Source of the DNA: Lentisphaerae bacterium WC36 | GTDB taxonomy: Bacteria > Verrucomicrobiota > Lentisphaeria > Victivallales > SZUA-371 | Length of the DNA stretch: 64,000 bases | Assembly (NCBI GenBank): GCA_020683205.1 | Contig: CP085689.1 | Location: 2,474,230 to 2,538,229, forward strand | Reading direction: 5' to 3' | Shown: one piece after another, positions 33,406-41,871 of the stretch | How positions within the stretch are numbered: the first letter of the stretch is position 1 | How the letters are laid out: every line of letters starts with the position of its first letter | The notes under the pieces: model-generated | What the model saw: the letters and a program-made list of their open reading frames with translations, nothing else | The model's database searches: none | What the model was told of the DNA's origin: nothing | Position numbers and translations under genes: made by a program

Positions 33406-33719
33406 TTTTTTAATTCCTTGTTGTTAGATTATCATTATTTTTTACTTAGTTAAATCTATATCATAGTTAATCTTATAACTTTTTTTAATAGCTTCTATCT
33501 TTCTAATATTATTTATATTTAATAATTATTTATTACTACAAATAACCTACCAATAACAAGCCCATATTTTTATGAGATAATAAAACTTTTGAGCTTAAGT
33601 AAAGTATTAAAAATAGAGTTTATGAGTGTCGGGATTAAGTCTCGTATAATATAGTGCAAGTTTTTTAAGTAATTGTTAATAAAAGAGTAATGATAACAAA
33701 AATAAATATTGCTCACCAT

Positions 33720-33747
33720 CCTGTGCAAACAAAAATTAACGCACAGG
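33720..33747 (+). promoter_or_regulatory. Inverted repeat covering the alpA ribosome binding site
   Basis: CCTGTGC (33720-33726) and GCACAGG (33741-33747) are separated by 14 nt. The second arm contains the AGGA of the AlpA-like gene, 9 bp from its ATG. It could be an operator or an RNA hairpin that hides the ribosome binding site. The rest of 33406-33757 is AT-rich and could include an origin, but no repeats were found. Confidence 0.45.
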
Positions 33748-33757
33748 AAAAACAACA

Positions 33758-34099
33758 ATGAAAACTTCAAAATTTTTAAATGAAAACATTCGCCCTAAAG
33801 TTGTAAAATTAGTAACCCGCTTAATTAAGCCTTTCACTGAAGAAGGTGTTATTTCGGTGACAGAAGAACAATGCGTCATTGCTAACTTAAAGCATTTAGC
33901 TAACAACAGCTCACTGATGCCAGCAATCACACCAAAATTAATCGACCAAAAAGAAGCCGCTGAAATGCTTGGACTCAGTCATAGCAATTTCAAAAAATTA
34001 GAAAAAGAAAATGCGTTCCCCTTCAAACGCAAATTGGTTGGCTCGGCAGTAAGATACCGTAACACCGATATTATAACTTATATCTTAACCTTAGATTAA
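33758..34099 (+). CDS. AlpA-like helix-turn-helix regulator
   Basis: A 113-aa protein. The C-terminal 55 residues form a MerR/AlpA-type helix-turn-helix: LIDQKEAAEMLGLSHSNFKK, then FPFKRKLVGSAVRYRNTDII. AlpA proteins of P4-like elements activate or steer integrase expression and excision. The N-terminal half (IRPKVVKLVTRLIKPFTEEG) is a helical extension. It is divergent from the Gp2-like gene and precedes the replication operon, fitting a switch gene. Its ribosome binding site is inside an inverted repeat, so expression may be autoregulated. A perfect 11-bp hairpin follows. Confidence 0.7.
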   Translation: MKTSKFLNENIRPKVVKLVTRLIKPFTEEGVISVTEEQCVIANLKHLANNSSLMPAITPKLIDQKEAAEMLGLSHSNFKKLEKENAFPFKRKLVGSAVRYRNTDIITYILTLD

Positions 34100-34118
34100 T
34101 ATTGCAATTAAAATTTAT

Positions 34119-34157
34119 AACTAAGAGCATCCTTATTGGGTGCTCTTAGTTATTTTA
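34119..34157 (+). terminator. Terminator-like hairpin after alpA
   Basis: AACTAAGAGCA (34119-34129) and TGCTCTTAGTT (34141-34151), 11 perfect base pairs with an 11-nt loop, followed by ATTTTAAT. The T tract is short but the stem is strong. Confidence 0.6.
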
Positions 34158-34247
34158 ATCTTTAAAATTTGAAATAGTTTAAATAACTATATATAATAAA
34201 TAATTGTGATATTAAAAAAATTATATAAGAAATTTATGAGGTTTTAT

Positions 34248-35078
34248 ATGAATAGAATAAACAACAAAATACCTTTTTACAAGAGCTTTCACACATTATT
34301 TGCCTTTAATAATATTTGTAAATTGAATTTATATGATGAAGACATATATGATATTATAGATAATTATGAAAACCACCCCTGTGCGAATAGTTTGTACTCA
34401 ATAAGTCAAGAACTAAAAAATATCGAAAGCTCTTTTAATGATGACTATAGTTTTTCTAGCAATAGTTTGTATAACAAAGTGTTGCGTATTGATAAAGAAA
34501 AAAAAACTCTTGCTTTCGATTACACAAAAACATTAAGAAAAGAATGTGAACTGATAGTCCAACGAGAATATTCATTTCATGAGAATATTCTCGATTTAAT
34601 GATTCCTGCAGAAAACTTTGAAAGAAATTTCGACAAATTGCAATGTCGAATGATTTATCCTGCATTAATAATATGTTACATGGAATTAATAATCAAAGGA
34701 ACAAAATATAAAAAACTTATTTATCAATCATGGGGTGATTTTATTAACAATTTTTTATTCTTAGAACCTGTTTATGAAACTTTAAAAATAGTTAAAGAAT
34801 ATCTTCAAAAAGAACAAACATCTAATGAACATAAAAGAAATCAACAGATAAATAATTATTCAGGCGGTAATACTATTGAGGGTAGATCTATTGAAGTAAT
34901 TACTCCTAAGGCTATTACTGAAAATTCTAGTGCTAATAACACATGTTATGTTGAAGAAACCACAAAAAACTACTATTCTACCCAAAATGCAAATGATGAA
35001 ACTCTTGATCTAGATGACTTTGATAAATTATTGCAAAAAAGTAATTCAGAGATGCTTGAAAAAGCTTTAAGAGGATAA
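34248..35078 (+). CDS. Hypothetical protein of the replication operon
   Basis: A 276-aa protein from ATG 34248, preferred because GAGG lies at 34238-34241; a GTG at 34206 lacks a binding site. It is hydrophilic and helical, with an Asn/Ser/Thr-rich linker at about 210-255 and an acidic end, ETLDLDDFDKLLQKSN, a shape often used to recruit a partner. No domain recognised. It lies 42 bp upstream of the RepA-like gene, so a replication accessory or regulator is plausible. Confidence 0.45.
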   Translation: MNRINNKIPFYKSFHTLFAFNNICKLNLYDEDIYDIIDNYENHPCANSLYSISQELKNIESSFNDDYSFSSNSLYNKVLRIDKEKKTLAFDYTKTLRKECELIVQREYSFHENILDLMIPAENFERNFDKLQCRMIYPALIICYMELIIKGTKYKKLIYQSWGDFINNFLFLEPVYETLKIVKEYLQKEQTSNEHKRNQQINNYSGGNTIEGRSIEVITPKAITENSSANNTCYVEETTKNYYSTQNANDETLDLDDFDKLLQKSNSEMLEKALRG

Positions 35079-35120
35079 CTAGAATAAATTAAGTTTTTTA
35101 TTAAAGAAGGATTGTTAGGA

Positions 35121-36914
35121 ATGTTTGTAAAAAAAATGAGAGATAAAAATATAGAAAAAGAGCTGATTTTATGTTCAGTTGTTGAATTAAAATTACGCAA
35201 TGAGTTTGCAAATGGAAGGCTAGATAAATATGTTTCAGTGACTAAAAATGAAGATGCTTATGTAACTAAAGACAGATCAATTAAATTAGAAAATTGTCCA
35301 AGAAATGTTATAGATAAGGTAAGCTTCAATCCCTTTAAACCACAACTTAACTGTGAGCCTCACTTACTAAAATTCGAAGAGGTGGATGCACACGACATAA
35401 TGAACGAGGAAAAAATATTTTTTGCTAAGTTTTTTTTATTAAACTTTAGCTGTGTGGCAGATAATATTAAAGGTTATGAAGATATTTACCCATATGTTCC
35501 CGAAAGTAACATTCGTAATGCAAGATATTTAGCTAAAGAGAATAATTTACATGGCAACTGGAATAATGATGCAATATCGCATAATGGAGCATGGCAGTAC
35601 ACATCAACAAGACCTGAAAATGATACCTTTAGTATTTACGATCATGAAGAAAATTTGGTATATCAAATTTATGAATACAGCATTGATAATAAAACATATG
35701 CCATTTTACCAGTGTCATACTTTTCACATCCAAAATATAATGAGCCACTTTTATTATTTTTACCGCCTAAACAACCATACTCGTTAATGAATATTGATTT
35801 TGTAATTGACTACCCATCTGCTACCTTATTGTTGACTGATGATTATATGATCGCTAAAAATTTTCGACACAATGAAGATTACATTTGTTTATGCAATATT
35901 GGTGGTAATGACTGGATTGAAGATCTTGATATAGCACCATTGAAAGGTAAATCAGTTCAATATTTAATAGAAAAAGATTGTAAAGAAAGTTATATATCAG
36001 CATTGAAGATAGCTGAAAAATTCAAAAAAAATAGTTTAAGTATTAAATTTACTTTTAACGAAAAAGGAAATTTTTCAGAAACATTAAAACTTGATAAATT
36101 TGTTAGATTAGCAGAAGAACAAAATCTTTATATTCCGCCAGTTTTAGACTTAGGTCAGCATGGTGAAATTGATTTATCAAAATTACCACAGCCTAAAGTT
36201 ATTTTTGAAAATTTAATTTCAACTACTGAGTTAACTCTTATTCATGAACACCAAGGAGTAAGAACAAATATAATTTCATCTTTAATTTCTTTAGCTTTTT
36301 CTAATGGGAATGATATCTTTTCTGAGCATTGGTTAAATAAAGCAAAACAGTCAAAAAGTTGTTTAGTTTATATTGATACGGAAAATCAACAACAATACAG
36401 TAAAACTTTAATGGCAACAGCTAACGGAGAAATTAACAACGAAAAACTTCAGTTAATAACTCCAATATTTTTAGAACAAAAAAATGATGAAAGTTTAGAA
36501 AATTTTCAAAGAACAATAAACAAATACCAACCTAAATTAATAATTTTTGACACTAAAATTATTTTTAAAGACACTAAATATTTTGATAAATTCATGACCG
36601 CAATTAACTACACTCAAAACCTTAATATTGGTATAATAGTTGTCATTCAAACTGAAAAAGAACTACAAAAATTAAAAACTTATGATAAACTCGTCGATAT
36701 TTACAAGCATGAGTCTGAAAACAACAAGTATATCGTTGAATCATTAAATTCAGTTGGCATTCGACAAGGTGACGTATTTAGGTTTGAAACTGCAGAAAGC
36801 GGATGGATGAGTAAAACAGAGGAAAAAGAAGTACTAAGTAAAGTGAGAAATAGAAATATTAAAAATATTGATTCAGGAATTGATTCATCAATGAATGAAT
36901 TATTTGGAGATTAA
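35121..36914 (+). CDS. RepA/RecA-type ATPase-like protein with degenerate Walker A
   Basis: A 597-aa protein. The first 350 residues are not recognised and include a beta-rich part (IYDHEENLVYQIYEYSIDN). From about 350 the order matches RepA-like hexameric helicases (AAA_25): LISTTELTLIHEHQGVRTNI where Walker A should be, SCLVYIDTENQ as the Walker-A-following strand, and PKLIIFDTKI as Walker B. The GxxGxGKT lysine is missing (HEHQGVRTN), so ATP hydrolysis is doubtful. ATG 35121 is chosen for the AGAAGGA 9 bp upstream. It lies 3 bp before the primase-helicase gene, so it may be a loader or inactive subunit in that replication complex. Confidence 0.55.
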   Translation: MFVKKMRDKNIEKELILCSVVELKLRNEFANGRLDKYVSVTKNEDAYVTKDRSIKLENCPRNVIDKVSFNPFKPQLNCEPHLLKFEEVDAHDIMNEEKIFFAKFFLLNFSCVADNIKGYEDIYPYVPESNIRNARYLAKENNLHGNWNNDAISHNGAWQYTSTRPENDTFSIYDHEENLVYQIYEYSIDNKTYAILPVSYFSHPKYNEPLLLFLPPKQPYSLMNIDFVIDYPSATLLLTDDYMIAKNFRHNEDYICLCNIGGNDWIEDLDIAPLKGKSVQYLIEKDCKESYISALKIAEKFKKNSLSIKFTFNEKGNFSETLKLDKFVRLAEEQNLYIPPVLDLGQHGEIDLSKLPQPKVIFENLISTTELTLIHEHQGVRTNIISSLISLAFSNGNDIFSEHWLNKAKQSKSCLVYIDTENQQQYSKTLMATANGEINNEKLQLITPIFLEQKNDESLENFQRTINKYQPKLIIFDTKIIFKDTKYFDKFMTAINYTQNLNIGIIVVIQTEKELQKLKTYDKLVDIYKHESENNKYIVESLNSVGIRQGDVFRFETAESGWMSKTEEKEVLSKVRNRNIKNIDSGIDSSMNELFGD

Positions 36915-36917
36915 GTA

Positions 36918-38372
36918 ATGAGACAATTAACAAATGAAGAACATGAAAACATTGTAGAGCAATGTGGCGATATATTTTTAGAAACAGGTAAAAGGAATGT
37001 AAAATTTAATCCACAGTATTATGCAGAACGCATGCGGATTGTATATGGCATAATGTATGATATTTCTGAAAAAAAGTTTTATAAATATACAGCTAGTAGT
37101 GGCACTTGGGAACCCATTTCAGTAGATAAATTATTAATGTGCATTGATAGCGATATGCATTACTATTCATTAGAAGAAATATTAATTAATGAGCACCGCT
37201 CTGAATCGAAAAGAAAAAGTATCGTCAACTTACTAAAAGGTCGTAGCGAAATGAATTTTGCAAAAGATAAATTCCCAGATTTTTATATTCATTGTGAAAA
37301 TACAGTATTGACTCTTAGGTCAAACAATAATACTTTACCTTTGAACATAACTCAAAATCACAGGGATAATTTAAATTGGATTCAAGAAGATTTTGATCCT
37401 AAGTTTGGAAGTAGGCAAAATCTGAATATTGAATATGTCCCTAACGCAAAATGCCCACAATTTATGAATCTATTATTAAAATCAGCAATGACTGAAGATG
37501 ATATTCAAACATTACAGCTTTACTTTGGTCAATGCCTCTTAAACCGAAATGTGAGTCAAACTTTTCTTTTGTTAGCAGGAACTGCAGGAGGAGGCAAGTC
37601 TACCCTTGTTAATATAATTGAAGGAATTGTTGGTCGTCAAAATTGCACAGAGTTACGTCTAAGCCAATTAGGTGGACGATATGAAATGGGACGTTTTCAA
37701 GGAAAAACTTTATTGACTACTAAAGAGGCTGAACCTCAATCATTAAAATATAAAAGTGCAAATATATTAAAAGCATTGACAGGAAATGATGCAATGACAG
37801 TTGAGGAAAAACACAATAACAGTGTAACTGATATTGAAGGTTCTTTTAATGTAATCATTATCACCAATGCGGATCTAACCATCAAATTTAGCAGCGATAT
37901 TGAAGCTTGGCGTAGACGCTTATTAATGATTCGCTATGATAACCCACCACCTAAAGAACGTATTACTGATTTAGATAAAAAATTATTAAAAGAAGAAGGC
38001 AGTGGCATTTTAAACTGGGGACTTGAAGGTGCTTTAAAATTATTAAATAACGGTGGACAGATTACAAAAAGTGAAAGACAAGAAAAGGTTATTGCTGACT
38101 TTTTAGACAGCTGTGAACCCTTTCAGTATTTTGCAAAAAACTACATCCACAAAGATATTGATAGGAATATAACAACAAGTGAAGTTGTTTCTGCTTGTAC
38201 CAAAATGTGTGAACGTTTTAAATGGACATCTCCATCTGAAAGAGTATTGCAAAAGGAATTTAATGCATGGATGAGTTCTAAATATGGAGCAAGAAAAAGA
38301 GATGATATTATACGAAATGGAAAACCCAAAAGAGGCTATCAAGGTTTTGTAATTGCAAATAGAAAAGTTTAA
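36918..38372 (+). CDS. P4-type primase-helicase, SF3 helicase domain
   Basis: A 484-aa protein of the phage/plasmid primase P4 family C-terminal type (D5_N plus SF3 helicase). The N-terminal 190 residues hold the D5-like helical domain (YKYTASSGTWEPISVDKLL). The helicase has Walker A AGTAGGGKSTLVN near 214-226, Walker B-like GKTLLTTKEAE near 256-266, and the FNVIIITNADL SF3 sensor near 312. The C-terminal winged-helix part is present. A catalytic primase domain is not evident, so priming may come from another gene or the host. It follows the RepA-like gene by 3 bp and drives replication of the element. Confidence 0.85.
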   Translation: MRQLTNEEHENIVEQCGDIFLETGKRNVKFNPQYYAERMRIVYGIMYDISEKKFYKYTASSGTWEPISVDKLLMCIDSDMHYYSLEEILINEHRSESKRKSIVNLLKGRSEMNFAKDKFPDFYIHCENTVLTLRSNNNTLPLNITQNHRDNLNWIQEDFDPKFGSRQNLNIEYVPNAKCPQFMNLLLKSAMTEDDIQTLQLYFGQCLLNRNVSQTFLLLAGTAGGGKSTLVNIIEGIVGRQNCTELRLSQLGGRYEMGRFQGKTLLTTKEAEPQSLKYKSANILKALTGNDAMTVEEKHNNSVTDIEGSFNVIIITNADLTIKFSSDIEAWRRRLLMIRYDNPPPKERITDLDKKLLKEEGSGILNWGLEGALKLLNNGGQITKSERQEKVIADFLDSCEPFQYFAKNYIHKDIDRNITTSEVVSACTKMCERFKWTSPSERVLQKEFNAWMSSKYGARKRDDIIRNGKPKRGYQGFVIANRKV

Positions 38373-39110
38373 CAATAATGTCCGAAGCGTCCGAAAATAG
38401 GGTTCTTTAACTAAAAATGCTATAATTTATAGATGTAAATGCTTTTTGTGTATATTGGATGAATTTTGATCTGAATCATTTTTCGAACAATTTTAAAGCC
38501 AATTTTGCTATAATTAGAAATTAGAGATATTAGTTTTAAACTTAATTTATTGTCTTCAAACATTGGATTTAATTGGGTGCTCTTGTGATATTTATGAATG
38601 CTTGCTTTTAAGTTTATTTTGCTTGAAACATTCTTATCTTCAAAGCACTCGCTTTGATATTATTAATTTTTTCAATTTTTATTATTGACGTTATTATTTC
38701 TTTATATTTTTATTATAACCAAAAAGTAGAATCTACAACTGATATGAAATAGTCAAGCTAAAATATCAGTTGTGTTTTTTATAATTACCATTTTTAAAAA
38801 TTGTAAATTTAATAAAGAAAACAAATGTTTATATAAAAGTATTAATAGTATGTTTGAATATATTTTTATGTTTTTTGAAATTTTGTGTGGTCAAGTAACT
38901 TCCAAACTCAAACACTAAATTGACAGTATTAAAATCATTCTAACAAATAAATAATTGCCATGACAAATTTAATTAAATCTATAAAATATGTTTCAATTTT
39001 AAGCTACTTCTCATTGTAATTATTAAGAAAAACGACAACATCGTTGTAAAATAAAATCACTCTCTTAAAAGGGCTTAAAATACAAAATACGGCAAAAACA
39101 ATATGATGCC
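38373..39110. other. Noncoding 738-bp gap between primase and integrase
   Basis: Very AT-rich, with no credible gene. It contains a strong hairpin (38736-38772) and a T-rich stretch (38680-38720). The 13-mer ATTGGGTGCTCTT here (about 38575) also occurs in the hairpin after alpA (about 34136). Confidence 0.5.
38736..38780 (+). terminator. Rho-independent terminator
   Basis: CAACTGATAT (38736-38745) and ATATCAGTTG (38763-38772), a perfect 10-bp stem with a 17-nt loop, then TGTTTTTT. It probably ends the rightward replication operon. Confidence 0.7.
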
Positions 39111-40421
39111 TTAATTGTTTATGATATTTCTGATTTCTGAATAATGATTACCATCTAAGTTATGATAATTTAGGTAATCAATTATTTTATCAATCTTCTC
39201 TTGAGGGTCGGCACGTTTTTCGCCACTGATTGCTTCGATTGCTTTTAACTGAGCTTCGGTTCCAACATGTGTATAATGTTTATCGATAATTTCAGAATCT
39301 GCTCCAATTATTGATACTACAACTGCTTTTGGAACTCCAGCTTCGGCACAATTTGAAACAAACGTATGACGTAGAGAATGAAATCCATAAACCGTAACTT
39401 TTTTCTTTCTCCCTGGTACTTCTATTGAGGGCTCTAAACCTATCCACTTAATAACTCGTAATACATCTTTATTCACTAAATTATTACCAATATTTTTACC
39501 TTTGTCATCTTGCTTGTTGTAGCGAACTGCTACATTAGGACAAACATAACTATGAGTATTTTCTTGCCATTCCTTTGCTACTAACAATATATTATGCAAC
39601 TGTGGAGATACAGGAATTACAACTTCTTTGCCAGTTTTAAATTGTTGTACGTAAATTAAATTATTTTTAAGGTCAACTTTATTCCAACGCAATAAAACAC
39701 AGTCTTTCATTCGCTGTCCAGTATACATCCCCAAGTAGTATACCACCTTAATTTCAGCTTTATTAATAACAATGTATTTTTCATCATCTAAAACTTTTTT
39801 AATAGCTTCAATATGCTCCTCATTAAAAGAGAGCCTTCTAACACCTTGATCTCGTTCCTCACGTGGTTTCCTTAAAATATTTTTTGAATTAAATGGATTT
39901 TCTCCTTCGTAATAATCGCTTAATACTTCAAATATTTTCCGTAAATGACGAATTTTACGATTATGAGTATCAACTGCAATATTTGTTTGACGCAAATAAT
40001 CTGCAAACTGATCTGCTTCTAATGCTGTTACTTCATTAATAGTAGTTTCATTGTTTTTAATAAATTTTATGAATTGATTAAAGGTTGCATTATAGTTTGC
40101 TTGTTCGCTCACTGTAGCAGGCTTAGCTCTATCTGGTAAATTATTATACTTTTCCAGAGCCATTGACAACAGAAGACTATCTTTATGTTTTGAGAGGTTT
40201 TTAGCATGTTTAACATGTGCCGAAATAACTTCAATAGATGATGCTTTAGCTACTGGAACAATACCTTGTGCTTTGGCAATTGCTTCTTTTTTATTTTTAG
40301 TTTTTAGACTAACTGCTTTGCGTTGACCATTTATTTGATAACGAAAAAAATAATTACCATTTTCAGTTTTTTTATAAATAGTCCCAATATCTAATTTTAT
40401 ACTAGTCGAATTTTTAGCCAT
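39111..40421 (-). CDS. int: Tyrosine integrase of the element
   Basis: A 436-aa phage-type integrase with an N-terminal arm-binding region (IYKKTENGNYFFRYQINGQR), a SAM-like core-binding domain (about 110-190) and a C-terminal catalytic domain. Catalytic residues visible: Arg in YTGQRMKDC near 235, Lys in FKTGKEVVIP, HSLRHTF (H and R), and Tyr in HYTHVG. The third His/Trp position, normally GH, reads GADS here. It starts with GGAGG and ATG 40421 and is transcribed away from the tRNA in the same direction. Because the tRNA lost its own terminator, read-through from the tRNA promoter could express int. Confidence 0.92.
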   Translation of the reverse strand: MAKNSTSIKLDIGTIYKKTENGNYFFRYQINGQRKAVSLKTKNKKEAIAKAQGIVPVAKASSIEVISAHVKHAKNLSKHKDSLLLSMALEKYNNLPDRAKPATVSEQANYNATFNQFIKFIKNNETTINEVTALEADQFADYLRQTNIAVDTHNRKIRHLRKIFEVLSDYYEGENPFNSKNILRKPREERDQGVRRLSFNEEHIEAIKKVLDDEKYIVINKAEIKVVYYLGMYTGQRMKDCVLLRWNKVDLKNNLIYVQQFKTGKEVVIPVSPQLHNILLVAKEWQENTHSYVCPNVAVRYNKQDDKGKNIGNNLVNKDVLRVIKWIGLEPSIEVPGRKKKVTVYGFHSLRHTFVSNCAEAGVPKAVVVSIIGADSEIIDKHYTHVGTEAQLKAIEAISGEKRADPQEKIDKIIDYLNYHNLDGNHYSEIRNIINN

Positions 40422-40456
40422 GGAAAACCTCCAAATTTAAACATTAATTAAAAATA

Positions 40457-40470
40457 TCTAATTTAGCTAA
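40457..40470 (+). repeat. Right copy of 14-bp TCTAATTTAGCTAA repeat
   Basis: Identical to 5817-5830. It lies 35 bp upstream of the integrase start codon, so the same site could also control int transcription. Confidence 0.5.
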
Positions 40471-40505
40471 TATAGACTGTTTTAGGAAATTTAAAAGTCA
40501 GAAAC

Positions 40506-40526
40506 GGTACCAAATGGCTACGTTTT
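40506..40526 (+). repeat. Right copy of 21-bp terminal repeat
   Basis: Identical to 5893-5913, beginning GGTACCAAATGG. It lies 21 bp inside the right attachment core. Confidence 0.6.
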
Positions 40527-40547
40527 ATACTATTTTGAGGTTAAGAA

Positions 40548-40633
40548 TGGTACCGAAGGTGGGATTCGAACCCACACTCCCAGAGGGAACCAGATTTTGA
40601 GTCTAGCGTGTCTGCCAGTTTCACCACTTCGGC
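40548..40633 (-). tRNA. tRNA-Leu (CAA)
   Basis: Minus strand, 86 nt. Acceptor GCCGAAG pairs with CTTCGGT (terminal G-U); ACCA is encoded. The anticodon arm is CTAGA-CTCAAAA-TCTGG, giving anticodon CAA. A long variable arm (TTCCCTCTGGGAG region) is typical of tRNA-Leu, and the T-arm reads GTGGG-TTCGAAT-CCCAC. The gene is complete because the element restored its 3' end; it carries the right attachment core at 40548-40561. Confidence 0.95.
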
Positions 40634-40997
40634 ACATTTTGTGTAGTTTTTAATATAATATGATTTTAACAAAAAACAAATTAAGTTTAGATAATTTCTT
40701 GCAATTTTTATTAAGAAAAACTTAACATATTATTTAGCAATTTGTTACAAATTAAAGCAACTCTGTCTTTATCAGATTTTAGTTCAACAATACTTTTACG
40801 AAAAACAGTAATAAATTTTATAATTTTAAAAAAAATTATATCGCTTTATTAAGTAAATTTTACATTACCAGCGCTTTTACATAATCACTCTTCGTTTTAA
40901 AAACAGATAGCTCTGTTAAAATAAAAAAACTTTTTCATTTAAAAATAGTAATATTTAATTAAAGCCACAATTAGTTTATAAAACTTATAATTATTTT
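40634..40997. other. Intergenic, upstream of tRNA-Leu
   Basis: AT-rich, no coding potential. It should hold the tRNA promoter on the minus strand; TATTAT/TATATT-like boxes are present at about 40655-40665 but no clear -35 could be chosen. Confidence 0.4.
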
Positions 40998-41666
40998 CTA
41001 CTCAAAAATCAGTATTCCAAAACATTCTGGTAAATGAAAATTTAATGCATTCACTTCATTCCATGCAATCCAATGTGGTTTCTCGGTTTTGTCACCACAT
41101 TTATAAAAATTAGCTGTCCAATTATTGTCGTTAACTAAATCCTTTTCGTCAAACTTAAAATAAAGCTGTATAAGTTTAAAAGGAATAAAAAAAGCCAAAC
41201 TCCACATATTTGTATCACTATTTTTTTTATAATCACTGACAATTTTTAACATTGAAATTTCTTTAGCACTAAGCAAATCACGTTTAGATAGCGCCCCACC
41301 CTCTTTTCGCTTCCAATCAGTTACATAACTACAATGAACAAAACCCAGAGGAGTGAATTCAAAATTTAAGTAACCGATATTTCTATCATTCGGCTTTACG
41401 AAAAACTCCACACAACTATCCGCACAACTTCCTGAATTATGTGCTTTGACCTCACTTCTAATTGAATTTTCTAAATTCTTAAAAACTGCAAAAATTCCCA
41501 AATCACTATACAAAAGTTTAAATTCACTTTTAACATCAAAGGTTTCGCTCTCGCTAAGAAAATTAGAAATTTTGCCAACTTCAGCCTTTTCCCAAAATTT
41601 ATCGTAATAGTTGGCTGTTAAAAATTCAACATTATTTTTAGTTTTATTAATTTTATAGTTATTCAT
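40998..41666 (-). CDS. CBM9-like carbohydrate-binding protein
   Basis: A 222-aa protein with the carbohydrate-binding family 9-like fold: FLTANYYDKFWEKAEVGKIS at the start, LYSDLGIFAVFKN (beta strands), SCADSCVEFFVKP, YLNFEFTPLGFVHCSY, and the ending WTANFYKCGDKTEKPHWIAW, then FHLPECFGILIF. These small proteins bind sugars or act beside glycosidases. No signal peptide is seen. It stands alone, leftward, directly outside the tRNA end of the element. Confidence 0.75.
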   Translation of the reverse strand: MNNYKINKTKNNVEFLTANYYDKFWEKAEVGKISNFLSESETFDVKSEFKLLYSDLGIFAVFKNLENSIRSEVKAHNSGSCADSCVEFFVKPNDRNIGYLNFEFTPLGFVHCSYVTDWKRKEGGALSKRDLLSAKEISMLKIVSDYKKNSDTNMWSLAFFIPFKLIQLYFKFDEKDLVNDNNWTANFYKCGDKTEKPHWIAWNEVNALNFHLPECFGILIFE

Positions 41667-41800
41667 CTATTTTTACTTTTTTACATTGTTTGATAATTTA
41701 ATTATCTCTAAATATAGAACAAAATAGTATTTATTCAATTAAAAACAACCGCATAATCTCAAGTCAAATTGCTTTTTTATTACTAATTAAAAGAATATTC

Positions 41801-41829
41801 TTGATATAAGTACTAACAAGCTTTATACT
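41801..41829 (+). promoter_or_regulatory. Sigma-70-type promoter of the FKBP gene
   Basis: TTGATA (41801-41806), 17-bp spacer, TATACT (41824-41829), about 42 bp upstream of the ATG. Confidence 0.65.
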
Positions 41830-41871
41830 AAGGAGAGTATTTTTTAAATTAAAAACAATAGGAATTAAAAA

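Larger units (their letters stand above)
5737..40561. mobile_element. 34.8 kb integrative element in tRNA-Leu(CAA)
   Basis: The element is bounded by the 14-bp direct repeat TGGTACCGAAGGTG at 5737-5750 and 40548-40561, the latter being the 3' end of an intact tRNA-Leu gene. A tyrosine integrase gene lies 127 bp from the tRNA end. The contents are defence and toxin-like cargo, AlpA-like, RepA-like and P4-type primase-helicase genes. No structural phage genes, relaxase or type IV secretion genes are seen. The closest known architecture is a P4-like satellite or tRNA-associated genomic island. The displaced terminator at 5686-5723 independently supports the left boundary. Confidence 0.8.

Noticed and set aside
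33570-33770. A 66-codon minus-strand frame upstream of alpA
   Set aside because: Low-complexity composition, no binding site, and it covers the alpA control region.
5737-40561. Complete prophage or conjugative element
   Set aside because: No terminase, capsid, tail, lysis, relaxase or type IV secretion genes were found.
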